Assembly (NCBI RefSeq): GCF_014217545.1
Contig: NZ_CP043178.1
Span: 620,001 to 684,000, forward strand
Direction of reading: 5' to 3'
Origin: Pseudarthrobacter sp. NBSH8
GTDB taxonomy: Bacteria > Actinomycetota > Actinomycetes > Actinomycetales > Micrococcaceae
Length of the DNA stretch: 64,000 nt
Shown: piece by piece, positions 40,637 through 48,505 of the stretch
Numbering within the stretch: position 1 is the first letter of the stretch
Layout of the letters: each line of letters starts with the position of its first letter
Notes under the pieces: generated by a model
What the model was told of the DNA's origin: nothing
Seen by the model: only the letters and a program-made list of their open reading frames with translations
Database searches by the model: none
Made by a program: the position numbers and the translations under genes

Positions 40637-42151
40637 CTACAGGCCGTACTTTTCCAGGAGCCGCAGCCACACCTCGCTGACGGTGGGAAACGACGGTACC
40701 GCATGCCACAGCCGATCCAGCGGGACCTCGCCCACCACTGCGATGGTGGCGGCGTGCAGCAGCTCACCCACGTCCGGGCCGGCGAAAGTGGCTCCCAGCA
40801 GGACTCGGCGGTCCTCGTCCACCACCAGTTGCGCCCAGCCTTCGTAGTGTTCGGAATGCAGGGACGAACCCGACACCTCGATGGGCAGTTCCACGGACGC
40901 CACGTTGTAGCCGTCCCGCTTCGCCTGTTCCACTGTGCGCCCCACAGCCGCCAGTTCGGGGTCGGTGAACACCACATTGGGGACGGCATGCTGGTTGGCG
41001 GTCTGGGCGTACCGGCTCCAGGGCTTTGGGGTGCCGCGGAGCTCGCCCTTGGCGCGGGCCGCGATGGCGTCGCCGGTAGCGCGGGCCTCGTACTTACCCT
41101 GGTGGGTGAAAAAGTTGCTGCCGGCGGCGTCGCCAACGGCGTAGAGCCAGGGATCCTCTCCATCCGAGCCCTCCTCGCCCTGAACGTTCGGGGTGCCCGG
41201 CGCATCCGGGATGCCCTGGACTAGGCCAGTGGAGTCGGTAGTGAGTTTCAGCGGCTGCCCGTCCCGGGCCTCGAAGCCCAAACTTTCCAGGCCGAGGCCT
41301 TCGAGGGCGGGATGCCGGCCGGTTGAAACGAGGACCTTGTCGGCTGTGACAGTGGTTCGTCCGTCCGGCGCCCCGTCCTGAACCGTGAGGGTGAACGTGC
41401 CGTCGTCGTTTTCCCGGACACTTTCGGTGGACGTGTTGAGGCGGACCGCAACGCCGTCCGCGCGCAGCCCCGCGACCACAAGCCTGCTGGCCTCCGCAGG
41501 AAACGTGCCCAGCAGTCCGCTCCTGGCTACCAGCGTCACGTCCGAGCCCAGGCGTGCGAATGCCTGCGCCAGCTCTGTGCCCGCCACGCCGCCGCCGATC
41601 ACAGCCAGCCGCTCCGGCACCTCCTTGGCCGAGGTGGCTTCGCGGGTGCCCCAGACCTGCAGGTCTGCCAGTCCGTCGATGGGAGGTGTAGTTGGCCTTG
41701 AGCCGGTGGCGAGGACGACGGCGTGACGGGCCTTGAGCTCGTAAGTGTTGCCGTCCAGCCCGGCTACTCCAACGGTGCGTGGCGCGGTGATCCAGCCGTG
41801 GCCGCGGATCAGCTCAATCCCGGCATCTTCCAGCCACTTCACCTGGCTGTCGTCCTGCCAGTTTGCGGTGAAGTAGTCCCTGCGCTTAAGGACTGCCGCT
41901 GCATCAAGTGTCAGTGTGATGGCTTCCACCGCGCCCGGTACGGACTGTGCGCCGTGCAGGGCCGTGCCTGGTCGAAGCAGGGCTTTGGATGGCATGCAGG
42001 CCCAGTATGAGCATTCGCCGCCCACCAGTTCGGCTTCAATGAGGACGGCCGTCAGGCCGCCCTGGACCACCCGGTCGGCGACGTTTTCCCCCACGGCACC
42101 GGCGCCGATCACAATGACATCGAATTCACGTTGCAGCGTTGCAGGCGTCAT
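40637..42151 (-). CDS. FAD/NAD(P) disulfide-oxidoreductase family protein (LpdA-like)
   Basis: A 504-residue flavoprotein of the dihydrolipoamide dehydrogenase/mercuric reductase class. The FAD motif is VIGAGAVGENVADRV, and the redox-active pair Cys47 and Cys52 lies in GGECSYWACMPSK. The NAD(P) motif is LAVIGGGVAGTELAQAF, followed by VLVSTGRHPALEGLGLE. The catalytic histidine expected in the C-terminal HPTxSE motif is Phe here (SFPTVSE). True lipoamide dehydrogenase activity is thus doubtful; quinone reductase activity as in mycobacterial LpdA is an alternative. It is monocistronic. Confidence 0.87.
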   Translation of the reverse strand: MTPATLQREFDVIVIGAGAVGENVADRVVQGGLTAVLIEAELVGGECSYWACMPSKALLRPGTALHGAQSVPGAVEAITLTLDAAAVLKRRDYFTANWQDDSQVKWLEDAGIELIRGHGWITAPRTVGVAGLDGNTYELKARHAVVLATGSRPTTPPIDGLADLQVWGTREATSAKEVPERLAVIGGGVAGTELAQAFARLGSDVTLVARSGLLGTFPAEASRLVVAGLRADGVAVRLNTSTESVRENDDGTFTLTVQDGAPDGRTTVTADKVLVSTGRHPALEGLGLESLGFEARDGQPLKLTTDSTGLVQGIPDAPGTPNVQGEEGSDGEDPWLYAVGDAAGSNFFTHQGKYEARATGDAIAARAKGELRGTPKPWSRYAQTANQHAVPNVVFTDPELAAVGRTVEQAKRDGYNVASVELPIEVSGSSLHSEHYEGWAQLVVDEDRRVLLGATFAGPDVGELLHAATIAVVGEVPLDRLWHAVPSFPTVSEVWLRLLEKYGL

Positions 42152-42373
42152 TCGTCCAGCCTACGCCCGCCTCCCTTGAGGCGGGGAGTGCCGCCGTCGT
42201 CAATCCTGTGACGCAGAACTGCGTAACATTTGACCACGCATGGCGGGCTCACCCGCGCGAATCCAGGGGCGGTGCAGGGGTTTGCGACCAGAAGTGACGC
42301 ATTTCCGTCGGCCTGCCCCGGCAGTTCCCGAAGCGGAAGACGGGTGCCGCCCGGGGCCTAACTTAAATGACAA

Positions 42374-42405
42374 AAGGCCCGTACCGGCGAACCGATACGG
42401 GCCTT
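42374..42405 (-). terminator. Rho-independent terminator of tRNA-Arg(ACG)
   Basis: AAGGCCCGTA pairs perfectly with TACGGGCCTT, with an inner CGG/CCG helix, and on the minus strand it is followed by a TTTT-containing tail. It lies 7 bases after the tRNA. Confidence 0.85.
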
Positions 42406-42411
42406 GCTCTG

Positions 42412-42485
<74 letters not shown>

Positions 42486-42583
42486 ATCTTGTGTTTCGCG
42501 GAGTTTCTTGCTCCCCGAACCTCGAATTACTTTACGCGAGGGAGGGCCGGAGTTCCAAATCGAGAAGCCTGTAATCTAGCCAA

Positions 42584-42597
42584 CTAGACCGGTCTAG
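42584..42597. promoter_or_regulatory. Perfect 14-base palindrome CTAGACCGGTCTAG upstream of pckG
   Basis: A fully symmetric site 163 bases before the pckG start, directly abutting a CRP/GlxR-like site. It probably binds a dimeric regulator; GntR-family repressors bind comparable sequences, but the protein is unknown. Confidence 0.55.
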
Positions 42598-42611
42598 GTG
42601 ACCTTCGTCAC
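42598..42611. promoter_or_regulatory. CRP/GlxR-type site GTGA-N6-TCAC upstream of pckG
   Basis: GTGACCTTCGTCAC has the GTGA-N6-TCAC core of cAMP-receptor-protein sites (GlxR in corynebacteria), where gluconeogenic genes are known targets. It immediately follows the 14-base palindrome. Confidence 0.5.
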
Positions 42612-42759
42612 TTAATTCCACCAATTTGTCCGCCTTTTCCTTGAATTTGCGCGGTTTTCGGTTCAAACGCTCACCAACGTGCACGGCTGGTCCAGTTTGG
42701 GTCCCTTGGCGGCCAATAGCATTTAGTCCACACCGATGAACCCGAGGAAGGGAACCGCA

Positions 42760-44586
42760 ATGGGCGATCTCGCAAGACTGCCGCTGCTTGAGAAAGCACC
42801 CACTACACATGCTGGCCTGCTGGCATGGGTCGAAGAGGTTGCTGAACTTACTCAGCCGGGCCGCATCCACTGGGTTGACGGTACCGAAGAGGAAAACACG
42901 CGTCTCACTGACGAACTCGTCGCAGCAGGGACGCTGACGCGCCTGAACCAGGAGCTCTTCCCTAACTCTTTCGCGGCATTCTCTGATCCCGCGGACGTAG
43001 CCCGTGTCGAAGAGCAGACCTTCATCTGCTCCGAGAAGGAGCACGACGCCGGCTTCACAAATAACTGGATGGCCCCGGTCGAAATGAAGCAGAAGCTGCG
43101 CGGACTGTTCGGCGGCTCCATGCGCGGCCGCACCATGTACGTGATCCCGTTCGTCATGGGCCATCTGGATGCCGAAGATCCCAAGTTCGGCGTCGAGATC
43201 ACCGACAGCGCCTACGTTGTTGCCTCGATGCGCATCATGGCCCGCATCGGCACCGACGTCCTGAACCGGATCACCGAGACCAATGCCTTCTTCGTGCCGG
43301 CCCTGCACTCCCTGGGTGCGCCGCTCGAAGCCGGCCAGGCCGACGTGCCGTGGCCGTGCAACCCGGACAAGTGGATCGTGCACTTCCCCGAGGAGCGCTC
43401 CATCTGGTCCTTTGGTTCCGGCTACGGCGGCAACGCGCTGCTGGGCAAGAAATGCTACGCCCTCCGCATCGCCTCCGTGATGGCCCGCGACGAAGGCTGG
43501 CTGGCCGAGCATATGCTCATCCTGAAGCTGACGTCGCCGGAGCAGAAGACGTACTACGTCTCGGCTGCCTTCCCGTCTGCCTGCGGCAAGACCAACCTCG
43601 CGCTGCTCGATCCCACCATCGAGGGCTGGAAGGTGGAAACCCTTGGCGACGACATCACCTGGATGCGGTTCGGCAAGGAAGGCGAACTCCGCGCCGTTAA
43701 CCCCGAGGCCGGCCTCTTCGGCGTTGCCCCGGGCACTGGCTGGGGCACCAACCCCAACGCGATGCGCGCCATCGCCAAGGGCAACAGCATCTTCACCAAC
43801 GTCGCACTGACCGACGACGGCGGCGTGTGGTGGGAGGGTATGACTGAGGAAGTGCCTGCTCACCTGACCGACTGGCAGGGAACTTCCTGGACCTCGGACT
43901 CCGATAAGCCGGCAGCCCACCCGAACTCGCGCTTCTGCACGCCGATCGACCAGATCGACATGCTGGCCGAGGAGTACAACAACCCGGACGGAGTGGAGCT
44001 TTCCGCGATCCTGTTCGGCGGCCGCCGCAAGTCCACCATCCCCCTGGTGACCGAGGCCCGCAGCTGGTCAAACGGCATCTTCATGGGCTCCACGCTGTCC
44101 TCGGAGACCACTGCCGCTGCAGCCGGAGCAGTAGGCGTTGTGCGCCGCGACCCCATGGCCATGCTGCCCTTCATTGGCTACGACGCCGGCGATTACCTGA
44201 ACCACTGGGTCAATCTGTCCGCCAAGGGCAACCCGGAACGCCTGCCCAAGATCTTCCTGGTCAACTGGTTCCGCCGCACGGCCGAGGGCGGCTTCGCCTG
44301 GCCTGGCTTCGGCGATAACGCCCGCGTCCTCAAGTGGGCCATCGAGCGACTGGAAGGCAAGGCAGGCGCCGTCGAGACGCCGATCGGCTTTGTCCCCACG
44401 GGTGAATCCATCGATCTTAAGGGCCTGGATATGACGCCCGCACAGGTCGAAGAGGCTGTCCGCGTCGACCCGGCAGAGTGGGCCACCGAGCTCGCATCCA
44501 TCGAGGAGTGGTACGCCAACTTCGGCGGTTCCCTCCCCGAGGCGCTGCAGTCCGAGCTTGCCGGCCTGAAGTCCCGCCTGGGCTGA
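42760..44586 (+). CDS. pckG: Phosphoenolpyruvate carboxykinase (GTP)
   Basis: A 608-residue GTP-dependent enzyme that converts oxaloacetate to phosphoenolpyruvate, the entry into gluconeogenesis. The P-loop and reactive cysteine are in [13 protein letters not shown] (Cys275, Lys277). The substrate loop [16 protein letters not shown] and the metal-binding region [10 protein letters not shown] are present, as is the C-terminal guanine-binding [15 protein letters not shown]. The ATG at 42760 follows AAGGGA; an in-frame ATG eight codons earlier lacks a good site. The gene is alone, between two terminators. Confidence 0.97.
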   Translation: MGDLARLPLLEKAPTTHAGLLAWVEEVAELTQPGRIHWVDGTEEENTRLTDELVAAGTLTRLNQELFPNSFAAFSDPADVARVEEQTFICSEKEHDAGFTNNWMAPVEMKQKLRGLFGGSMRGRTMYVIPFVMGHLDAEDPKFGVEITDSAYVVASMRIMARIGTDVLNRITETNAFFVPALHSLGAPLEAGQADVPWPCNPDKWIVHFPEERSIWSFGSGYGGNALLGKKCYALRIASVMARDEGWLAEHMLILKLTSPEQKTYYVSAAFPSACGKTNLALLDPTIEGWKVETLGDDITWMRFGKEGELRAVNPEAGLFGVAPGTGWGTNPNAMRAIAKGNSIFTNVALTDDGGVWWEGMTEEVPAHLTDWQGTSWTSDSDKPAAHPNSRFCTPIDQIDMLAEEYNNPDGVELSAILFGGRRKSTIPLVTEARSWSNGIFMGSTLSSETTAAAAGAVGVVRRDPMAMLPFIGYDAGDYLNHWVNLSAKGNPERLPKIFLVNWFRRTAEGGFAWPGFGDNARVLKWAIERLEGKAGAVETPIGFVPTGESIDLKGLDMTPAQVEEAVRVDPAEWATELASIEEWYANFGGSLPEALQSELAGLKSRLG

Positions 44587-44600
44587 GTCCCCCGCTAATC

Positions 44601-44650
44601 ACGACGGCGGCCCCGCACCTTTTGCAAGAAAGGTGCGGGGCCGCCGTCGT
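44601..44650. terminator. Bidirectional terminator between pckG and hmp
   Basis: A perfect 21-base-pair GC-rich stem closes an 8-base loop (44622-44629). It lies 14 bases after the pckG stop codon and 71 bases after that of hmp on the other strand, so it serves both convergent genes. Confidence 0.9.
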
Positions 44651-44721
44651 CGGTATTCCGGGTGGGCCCACGCTGCCGAGGGGCCCCAGTCGAGCTTGCG
44701 AGATTGGGGAGGCAGTGGGGA

Positions 44722-45882
44722 TTAGCTGGCCAGCCAGATGTCCGGTCCGAAGACCTCGTAATGGATTTTCGTGGCGGGGATGCCTGCGTTGATGGCCTCG
44801 TTGCGGATGTGCTTCATGAATGGCAGCGGTCCGCAGAGGTACAGCGATGCGTTGGCGGGCAGGTCCACTTCACGCAGCGACATGAACCCTTTGTTGGCCC
44901 CGTCGCGTGGCTCTTCAAGCCACAGCTGTAGGTCAGCGCCGTCCAGGCGTTCGACGTCGTCCGTCATCTGACTGCGCAACGCCCAGCTGTCCAGCGTGCT
45001 TTCCGCGTGCAGCACCAGCACCTGCCGGTCGGAGCCCGACTCGGCGAGGGACCGGAGGATCGACGCCGTCGGCGTGCAACCGATGCCGGCCGATGCCAGA
45101 ACCACCGGGCCGTCGCCGTCCTTCAGGGTGATCTCGCCGTAGGGATTCGAAATTTCCAGGACGTCGCCAACCTCGACGGCGTTGTGCAGCACAGGGGAGA
45201 CCTCGCCGCCGTCATCGATCTTGGTGGTGAAGCTGCGGCTCGTACCTGCATCGCCCGAAAGTGAGTACTGCCGGACCTGGCGAAGGCCGTCGGGGAGTTG
45301 GACCTTGACGCTGACGTACTGGCCGGCCAGGGCGGGCGTGACCGGGGTGTCGTCTGCGGGTTCCAGCGTGAAGGTCATGGAGCCGGTACCGGCATGGTCC
45401 TTTGACGCAACCTTCCATGGCGTCCACATCTTGCCGTTGGCCTGTGCTGCGTAAAGGCCCTTTTCGAGCTTGATCAGGGCGTCGGCCATCAGCCAGTAAA
45501 CCTCGGTCCAAGCTTCGGCGATTTCCGGGGTAATGACTTCGGCCAAATCCTCCGCGATGGCCGCGAAAAGGTGCTCGTAGACCACCTGGTACTGGGGCTC
45601 AGTGATGCCGAGTGACGCGTGCCGGTGGGCGATGCGGGACAGCACGGTTTCGGGGAGGGTGCCCGGGTTGTTGACCAGGTGCGTGGCGAAAGCGGCGATG
45701 CTTCCGGCCAGCGCCTGCTGCTGGTCGCCCGAGCGCTGGTTGGAGCGGCTGAACAGGCCATCCAACAGTTCCGGGTGGGCGGCGAACAGCCGTGCATAGA
45801 ACTTGGGAGTGATGGCGCCGATCCGGGAACCGACGAGCGGCAGCGTGGCCTCAATGACGGGGCGGGATTTGTCCGAGAGCAT
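44722..45882 (-). CDS. hmp: Flavohemoglobin nitric oxide dioxygenase
   Basis: A 386-residue enzyme that oxidises NO to nitrate with O2 and NAD(P)H. The globin domain (1-140) has the distal Tyr29 in FYARLF and the proximal His88 in AHRHASLGI. The FAD-binding domain has RQYSLSG, and the NAD domain has LASAGIGCTPTASIL and YLCGPLPFM. The protein is complete. The promoter carries an NsrR-type palindrome at 45928-45950, and the nsrR gene lies just upstream on the same strand. Confidence 0.96.
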   Translation of the reverse strand: MLSDKSRPVIEATLPLVGSRIGAITPKFYARLFAAHPELLDGLFSRSNQRSGDQQQALAGSIAAFATHLVNNPGTLPETVLSRIAHRHASLGITEPQYQVVYEHLFAAIAEDLAEVITPEIAEAWTEVYWLMADALIKLEKGLYAAQANGKMWTPWKVASKDHAGTGSMTFTLEPADDTPVTPALAGQYVSVKVQLPDGLRQVRQYSLSGDAGTSRSFTTKIDDGGEVSPVLHNAVEVGDVLEISNPYGEITLKDGDGPVVLASAGIGCTPTASILRSLAESGSDRQVLVLHAESTLDSWALRSQMTDDVERLDGADLQLWLEEPRDGANKGFMSLREVDLPANASLYLCGPLPFMKHIRNEAINAGIPATKIHYEVFGPDIWLAS

Positions 45883-45927
45883 GTGTACTCCTGCGATAGG
45901 GGCCGGGCTTGCGCCCGGTCAATGTGA

Positions 45928-45950
45928 ATACTTACATTTGAAATGCGTAT
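45928..45950. promoter_or_regulatory. NsrR-type operator in front of hmp
   Basis: A 23-base imperfect palindrome with core CATTT-C-AAATG and outer ATAC/GTAT arms lies 46 bases upstream of the hmp start. It closely fits the NsrR consensus described in Streptomyces and E. coli. NO would release the repressor and turn on hmp. Confidence 0.75.
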
Positions 45951-46021
45951 ATTCGTAACTCAAGTTCTACACCTCGTAGAAGTTGGAATCAAATTGGCGG
46001 TGAGGTGGGCGCGGCGCGGGG

Positions 46022-46471
46022 CTACAGGCCGGGGCGCAGGCCGATCATCTGGAAGACGGGTGCCATCTGCCGAGAGCCGGGAAGTTCGGCCACAACAACT
46101 CCATCAAGTTCCCGGTAAAACGCTTCGCGGGCGCGGGCCAGCGCGGCGCGAAGCGTGCATTCGTGGATCAGCGGGCAGTCGCCGCCCGGCGCGACGCAAT
46201 CGGCCGCATCCGTCCGGGTGTCAAGGTCCCGCAGGACCTGGCCCACCGTTGCCCGGCGGCCAGCGGGGCTGAGCCTGGATCCGCCCGACCTGCCGCGCTC
46301 AACGTCGATCAGGCCCAGTGTCCGCAGTTTGGCCATCGCCTTGCTGACGTGGTTGTACGGAGTGCCCACGGCATCGGCGATGTTCTGTGTAGTCAGGAGG
46401 GTGGCCCCGGGCGCGGCGGCCAGGACCATCAGCGCCCGAAGGCTGACGTCTGCGAAGGCGTTGATTTTCAC
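46022..46471 (-). CDS. nsrR: Rrf2-family NO-sensing repressor NsrR
   Basis: A 149-residue Rrf2 protein starting with GTG. The winged helix is at the N-terminus (TTQNIADAVGTPYNHVSKAMAKLRTLGLI and the wing RGRSGGSRLSPAG). Three cysteines at about 92, 99 and 105 (CVAPGGDCPLIHEC) would ligate an iron-sulphur cluster as in NsrR. It lies 139 bases upstream of hmp with an NsrR-type palindrome between them. Its own gene is 17 bases downstream of the hypothetical gene next to it. Confidence 0.9.
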   Translation of the reverse strand: MKINAFADVSLRALMVLAAAPGATLLTTQNIADAVGTPYNHVSKAMAKLRTLGLIDVERGRSGGSRLSPAGRRATVGQVLRDLDTRTDAADCVAPGGDCPLIHECTLRAALARAREAFYRELDGVVVAELPGSRQMAPVFQMIGLRPGL

Positions 46472-46488
46472 GGCAACCGGGGCGCGGT

Positions 46489-47004
46489 CTAGCCCACCCA
46501 GACGGTGGGTTCGCTGGTGTCAGCGGCGAGCTGGCCAAACTCCCATTCGTGCGTCCCGGTGTTGGCGGTGTAGGGGAGGACCGCGGCGAAGACGGATCCA
46601 TCGCGGTGTTCGGCAGCCACATGGATGGCATCTGTTTCTTCCTCGATCAAGAGGATGTCGCAGACGACAGCGGCGGCCCGGAAATCAGCCCGGTTCTGCC
46701 GGAGCAGCTCGGTGAGGTCGCTGATCATCGTGTCCGCGTCGAAGTCAGCGTCGGAGCCGTCCTGGGCATCAGCCGGTGTAACGGCCACGAGGCGGACTTC
46801 GCCGTCGTTCTCCACCACCAGTGCGAACGGCAGGAAGCCGCCGTTTCGCTCGAGCTGTTCCTGGGCTGCGCCCACGCCTGTGCCCAGTAGGTTTTCCAGG
46901 TCCGTGGCCGAGGCCTCCGGAACGGAATCCCGCCAAGAAGCCACCGCAGCGGGGCCGTCGGTTTCTGTGGCTTCGTAGGCCACTTCCGGCTTAGCGCCTG
47001 ACAT
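46489..47004 (-). CDS. Conserved hypothetical acidic protein
   Basis: A 171-residue soluble acidic protein with no signal peptide or membrane segment. Beta strands alternate with helices (GFLPFALVVENDGEVRLVAVTP, MISDLTELLRQNRADFRAAAVVCDILL, AAEHRDGSVFAAVLPY), suggesting a small alpha/beta fold. Its ATG lies inside the last codons of the phosphomannomutase gene (14-base overlap), so it is translated with that gene. I do not recognise the family. Confidence 0.75.
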   Translation of the reverse strand: MSGAKPEVAYEATETDGPAAVASWRDSVPEASATDLENLLGTGVGAAQEQLERNGGFLPFALVVENDGEVRLVAVTPADAQDGSDADFDADTMISDLTELLRQNRADFRAAAVVCDILLIEEETDAIHVAAEHRDGSVFAAVLPYTANTGTHEWEFGQLAADTSEPTVWVG

Positions 47005-48409
47005 TGGAGAGCACGCGGTCGCGGACGCGTTCCATCGTGGACCGGTCCGTTGCTTCCACGTTCAGGCGGAGGAAGGGTTCCGTGTTGGACGGGCGCAGGT
47101 TGAACCAGAAGCTGCCGTCATTTGCCGTGAACGTGCTGCCGTCCATGGTGTCCACGGTGATGTCCTCGGCGGCGAAGTCGGTGCGGACACGCTCAACGGC
47201 GCCGGCCTTGTCCTGGATCTCCGAGTTGATCTCGCCGGAGGAGACATAGGGTTCGTACTCGCGGCCGAGCTCGGATAACGGTCCGTCCTGCTCGCCGAGG
47301 GCAGCGAGCACGTGCATGGCTGCGAGCATCCCGGTGTCTGCGTTCCAGAAGTCGCGGAAGTAGAAGTGGGCTGAGTGCTCGCCGCCGAACACGGCACCTT
47401 CCTCGGCCATGACTGCCTTGATGAAGGAGTGGCCCACGCGCGTGCGGACGGCGCGGCCGCCGTCGTGCTCTACCAGTTCCGGCACTGCACGGGAGGTGAG
47501 CAGATTGTGGATGACCGTGGGCGTCGCCTCGCCCTGCGCCTGGGCGCGGGCGATTTCGCGGCGTGCCACCATACCGGTGACGGCCGACGGCGACACAGGC
47601 TCGCCCTTTTCGTCGATGACGAAGCAGCGGTCGGCGTCGCCGTCGAATGCCAGGCCGAGATCGGCGCCGTGCTCAATGACGGCCGCCTGCAGGTCGCGGA
47701 GGTTTTCCGGCTCGAGGGGATTTGCCGGGTGGTTCGGGAAGGAACCATCCAGCTCGAAGTACAGGGGGATGATCTCGAACGGCAGCTTGGGCAGGAGGGC
47801 GTTGCCCAGCACCGCCGGCGTGGTGAGGCCGGCCATGCCGTTGCCTGCGTCGACAACTACCTTGAGCGGCCGGGATCCGGAGAGGTCCACCAGCTGGCGG
47901 AGGTACTCGGAGTAGTCCTTCAGGACGTCGTGGACGCCGATCAGGCCGCGGGCGGGGGCCGCCGGGATGGAGCCTTCGTTGAGGTACTGCTCGGCGAGTG
48001 CCTGGATCTCTTTGAGGCCTGATTCGGAGGAGATGGGCTGCGCGCCGGCCTTCGACATCTTGATGCCGTTGTATTCGGCAGGGTTGTGGCTGGCGGTGAA
48101 CGTGGCGCCGGCGGCGTTGAGGGAACCGCAGGCGAAGTAGAGCTCATCGGTGGAGATCAGGTCAAGGAGCTTGACGTCGGCTCCGCGGGTGGCCGCACCG
48201 TCGGCGAAAGCCTTGGCGAACTCGGGAGAGGAGGGACGCATATCGCCGCCCACCAGGATCGTCTGTCCTTCCAGTTCCAGGACATCAACGAACGCGGCGC
48301 CCACGGCTTCGACGATTTCAGCGGTGATGGATTCGCCCACGATGCCCCGGACGTCGTAGGCCTTGAAGGATGCCGAGAGGTCAAAAGTCTTTGTCTGTTC
48401 GCTAGTCAC
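46991..48409 (-). CDS. manB: Phosphomannomutase/phosphoglucomutase
   Basis: A 472-residue alpha-D-phosphohexomutase. The phosphoserine loop is TASHNPAEYNG, the metal-binding loop DGDADR, the sugar-binding loop GGEHSAH, and the phosphate-binding motif RPSNTEPFLRLN. It interconverts mannose or glucose 6- and 1-phosphates for GDP-mannose and envelope glycan synthesis. The start is GTG at 48409, and the gene is divergent from recQ. The symbol manB is used in the broad sense; it corresponds to mycobacterial PmmB-type proteins. Confidence 0.93.
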   Translation of the reverse strand: MTSEQTKTFDLSASFKAYDVRGIVGESITAEIVEAVGAAFVDVLELEGQTILVGGDMRPSSPEFAKAFADGAATRGADVKLLDLISTDELYFACGSLNAAGATFTASHNPAEYNGIKMSKAGAQPISSESGLKEIQALAEQYLNEGSIPAAPARGLIGVHDVLKDYSEYLRQLVDLSGSRPLKVVVDAGNGMAGLTTPAVLGNALLPKLPFEIIPLYFELDGSFPNHPANPLEPENLRDLQAAVIEHGADLGLAFDGDADRCFVIDEKGEPVSPSAVTGMVARREIARAQAQGEATPTVIHNLLTSRAVPELVEHDGGRAVRTRVGHSFIKAVMAEEGAVFGGEHSAHFYFRDFWNADTGMLAAMHVLAALGEQDGPLSELGREYEPYVSSGEINSEIQDKAGAVERVRTDFAAEDITVDTMDGSTFTANDGSFWFNLRPSNTEPFLRLNVEATDRSTMERVRDRVLSNVRR

Positions 48410-48505
48410 GGGTCTTATCTTACGTGGAGCCGCGGACCTTCCCGGTTGTCCACATACGGAGGTCCCGGCTTTATGGGTGTCGGTGCGGGCTGGGATACTG
48501 AATCA

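Noticed and set aside
48086..48505. 140-codon upstream extension of the RecQ frame
   Set aside because: It runs through the divergent phosphomannomutase gene; RecQ proteins begin near the ATG at 48506.
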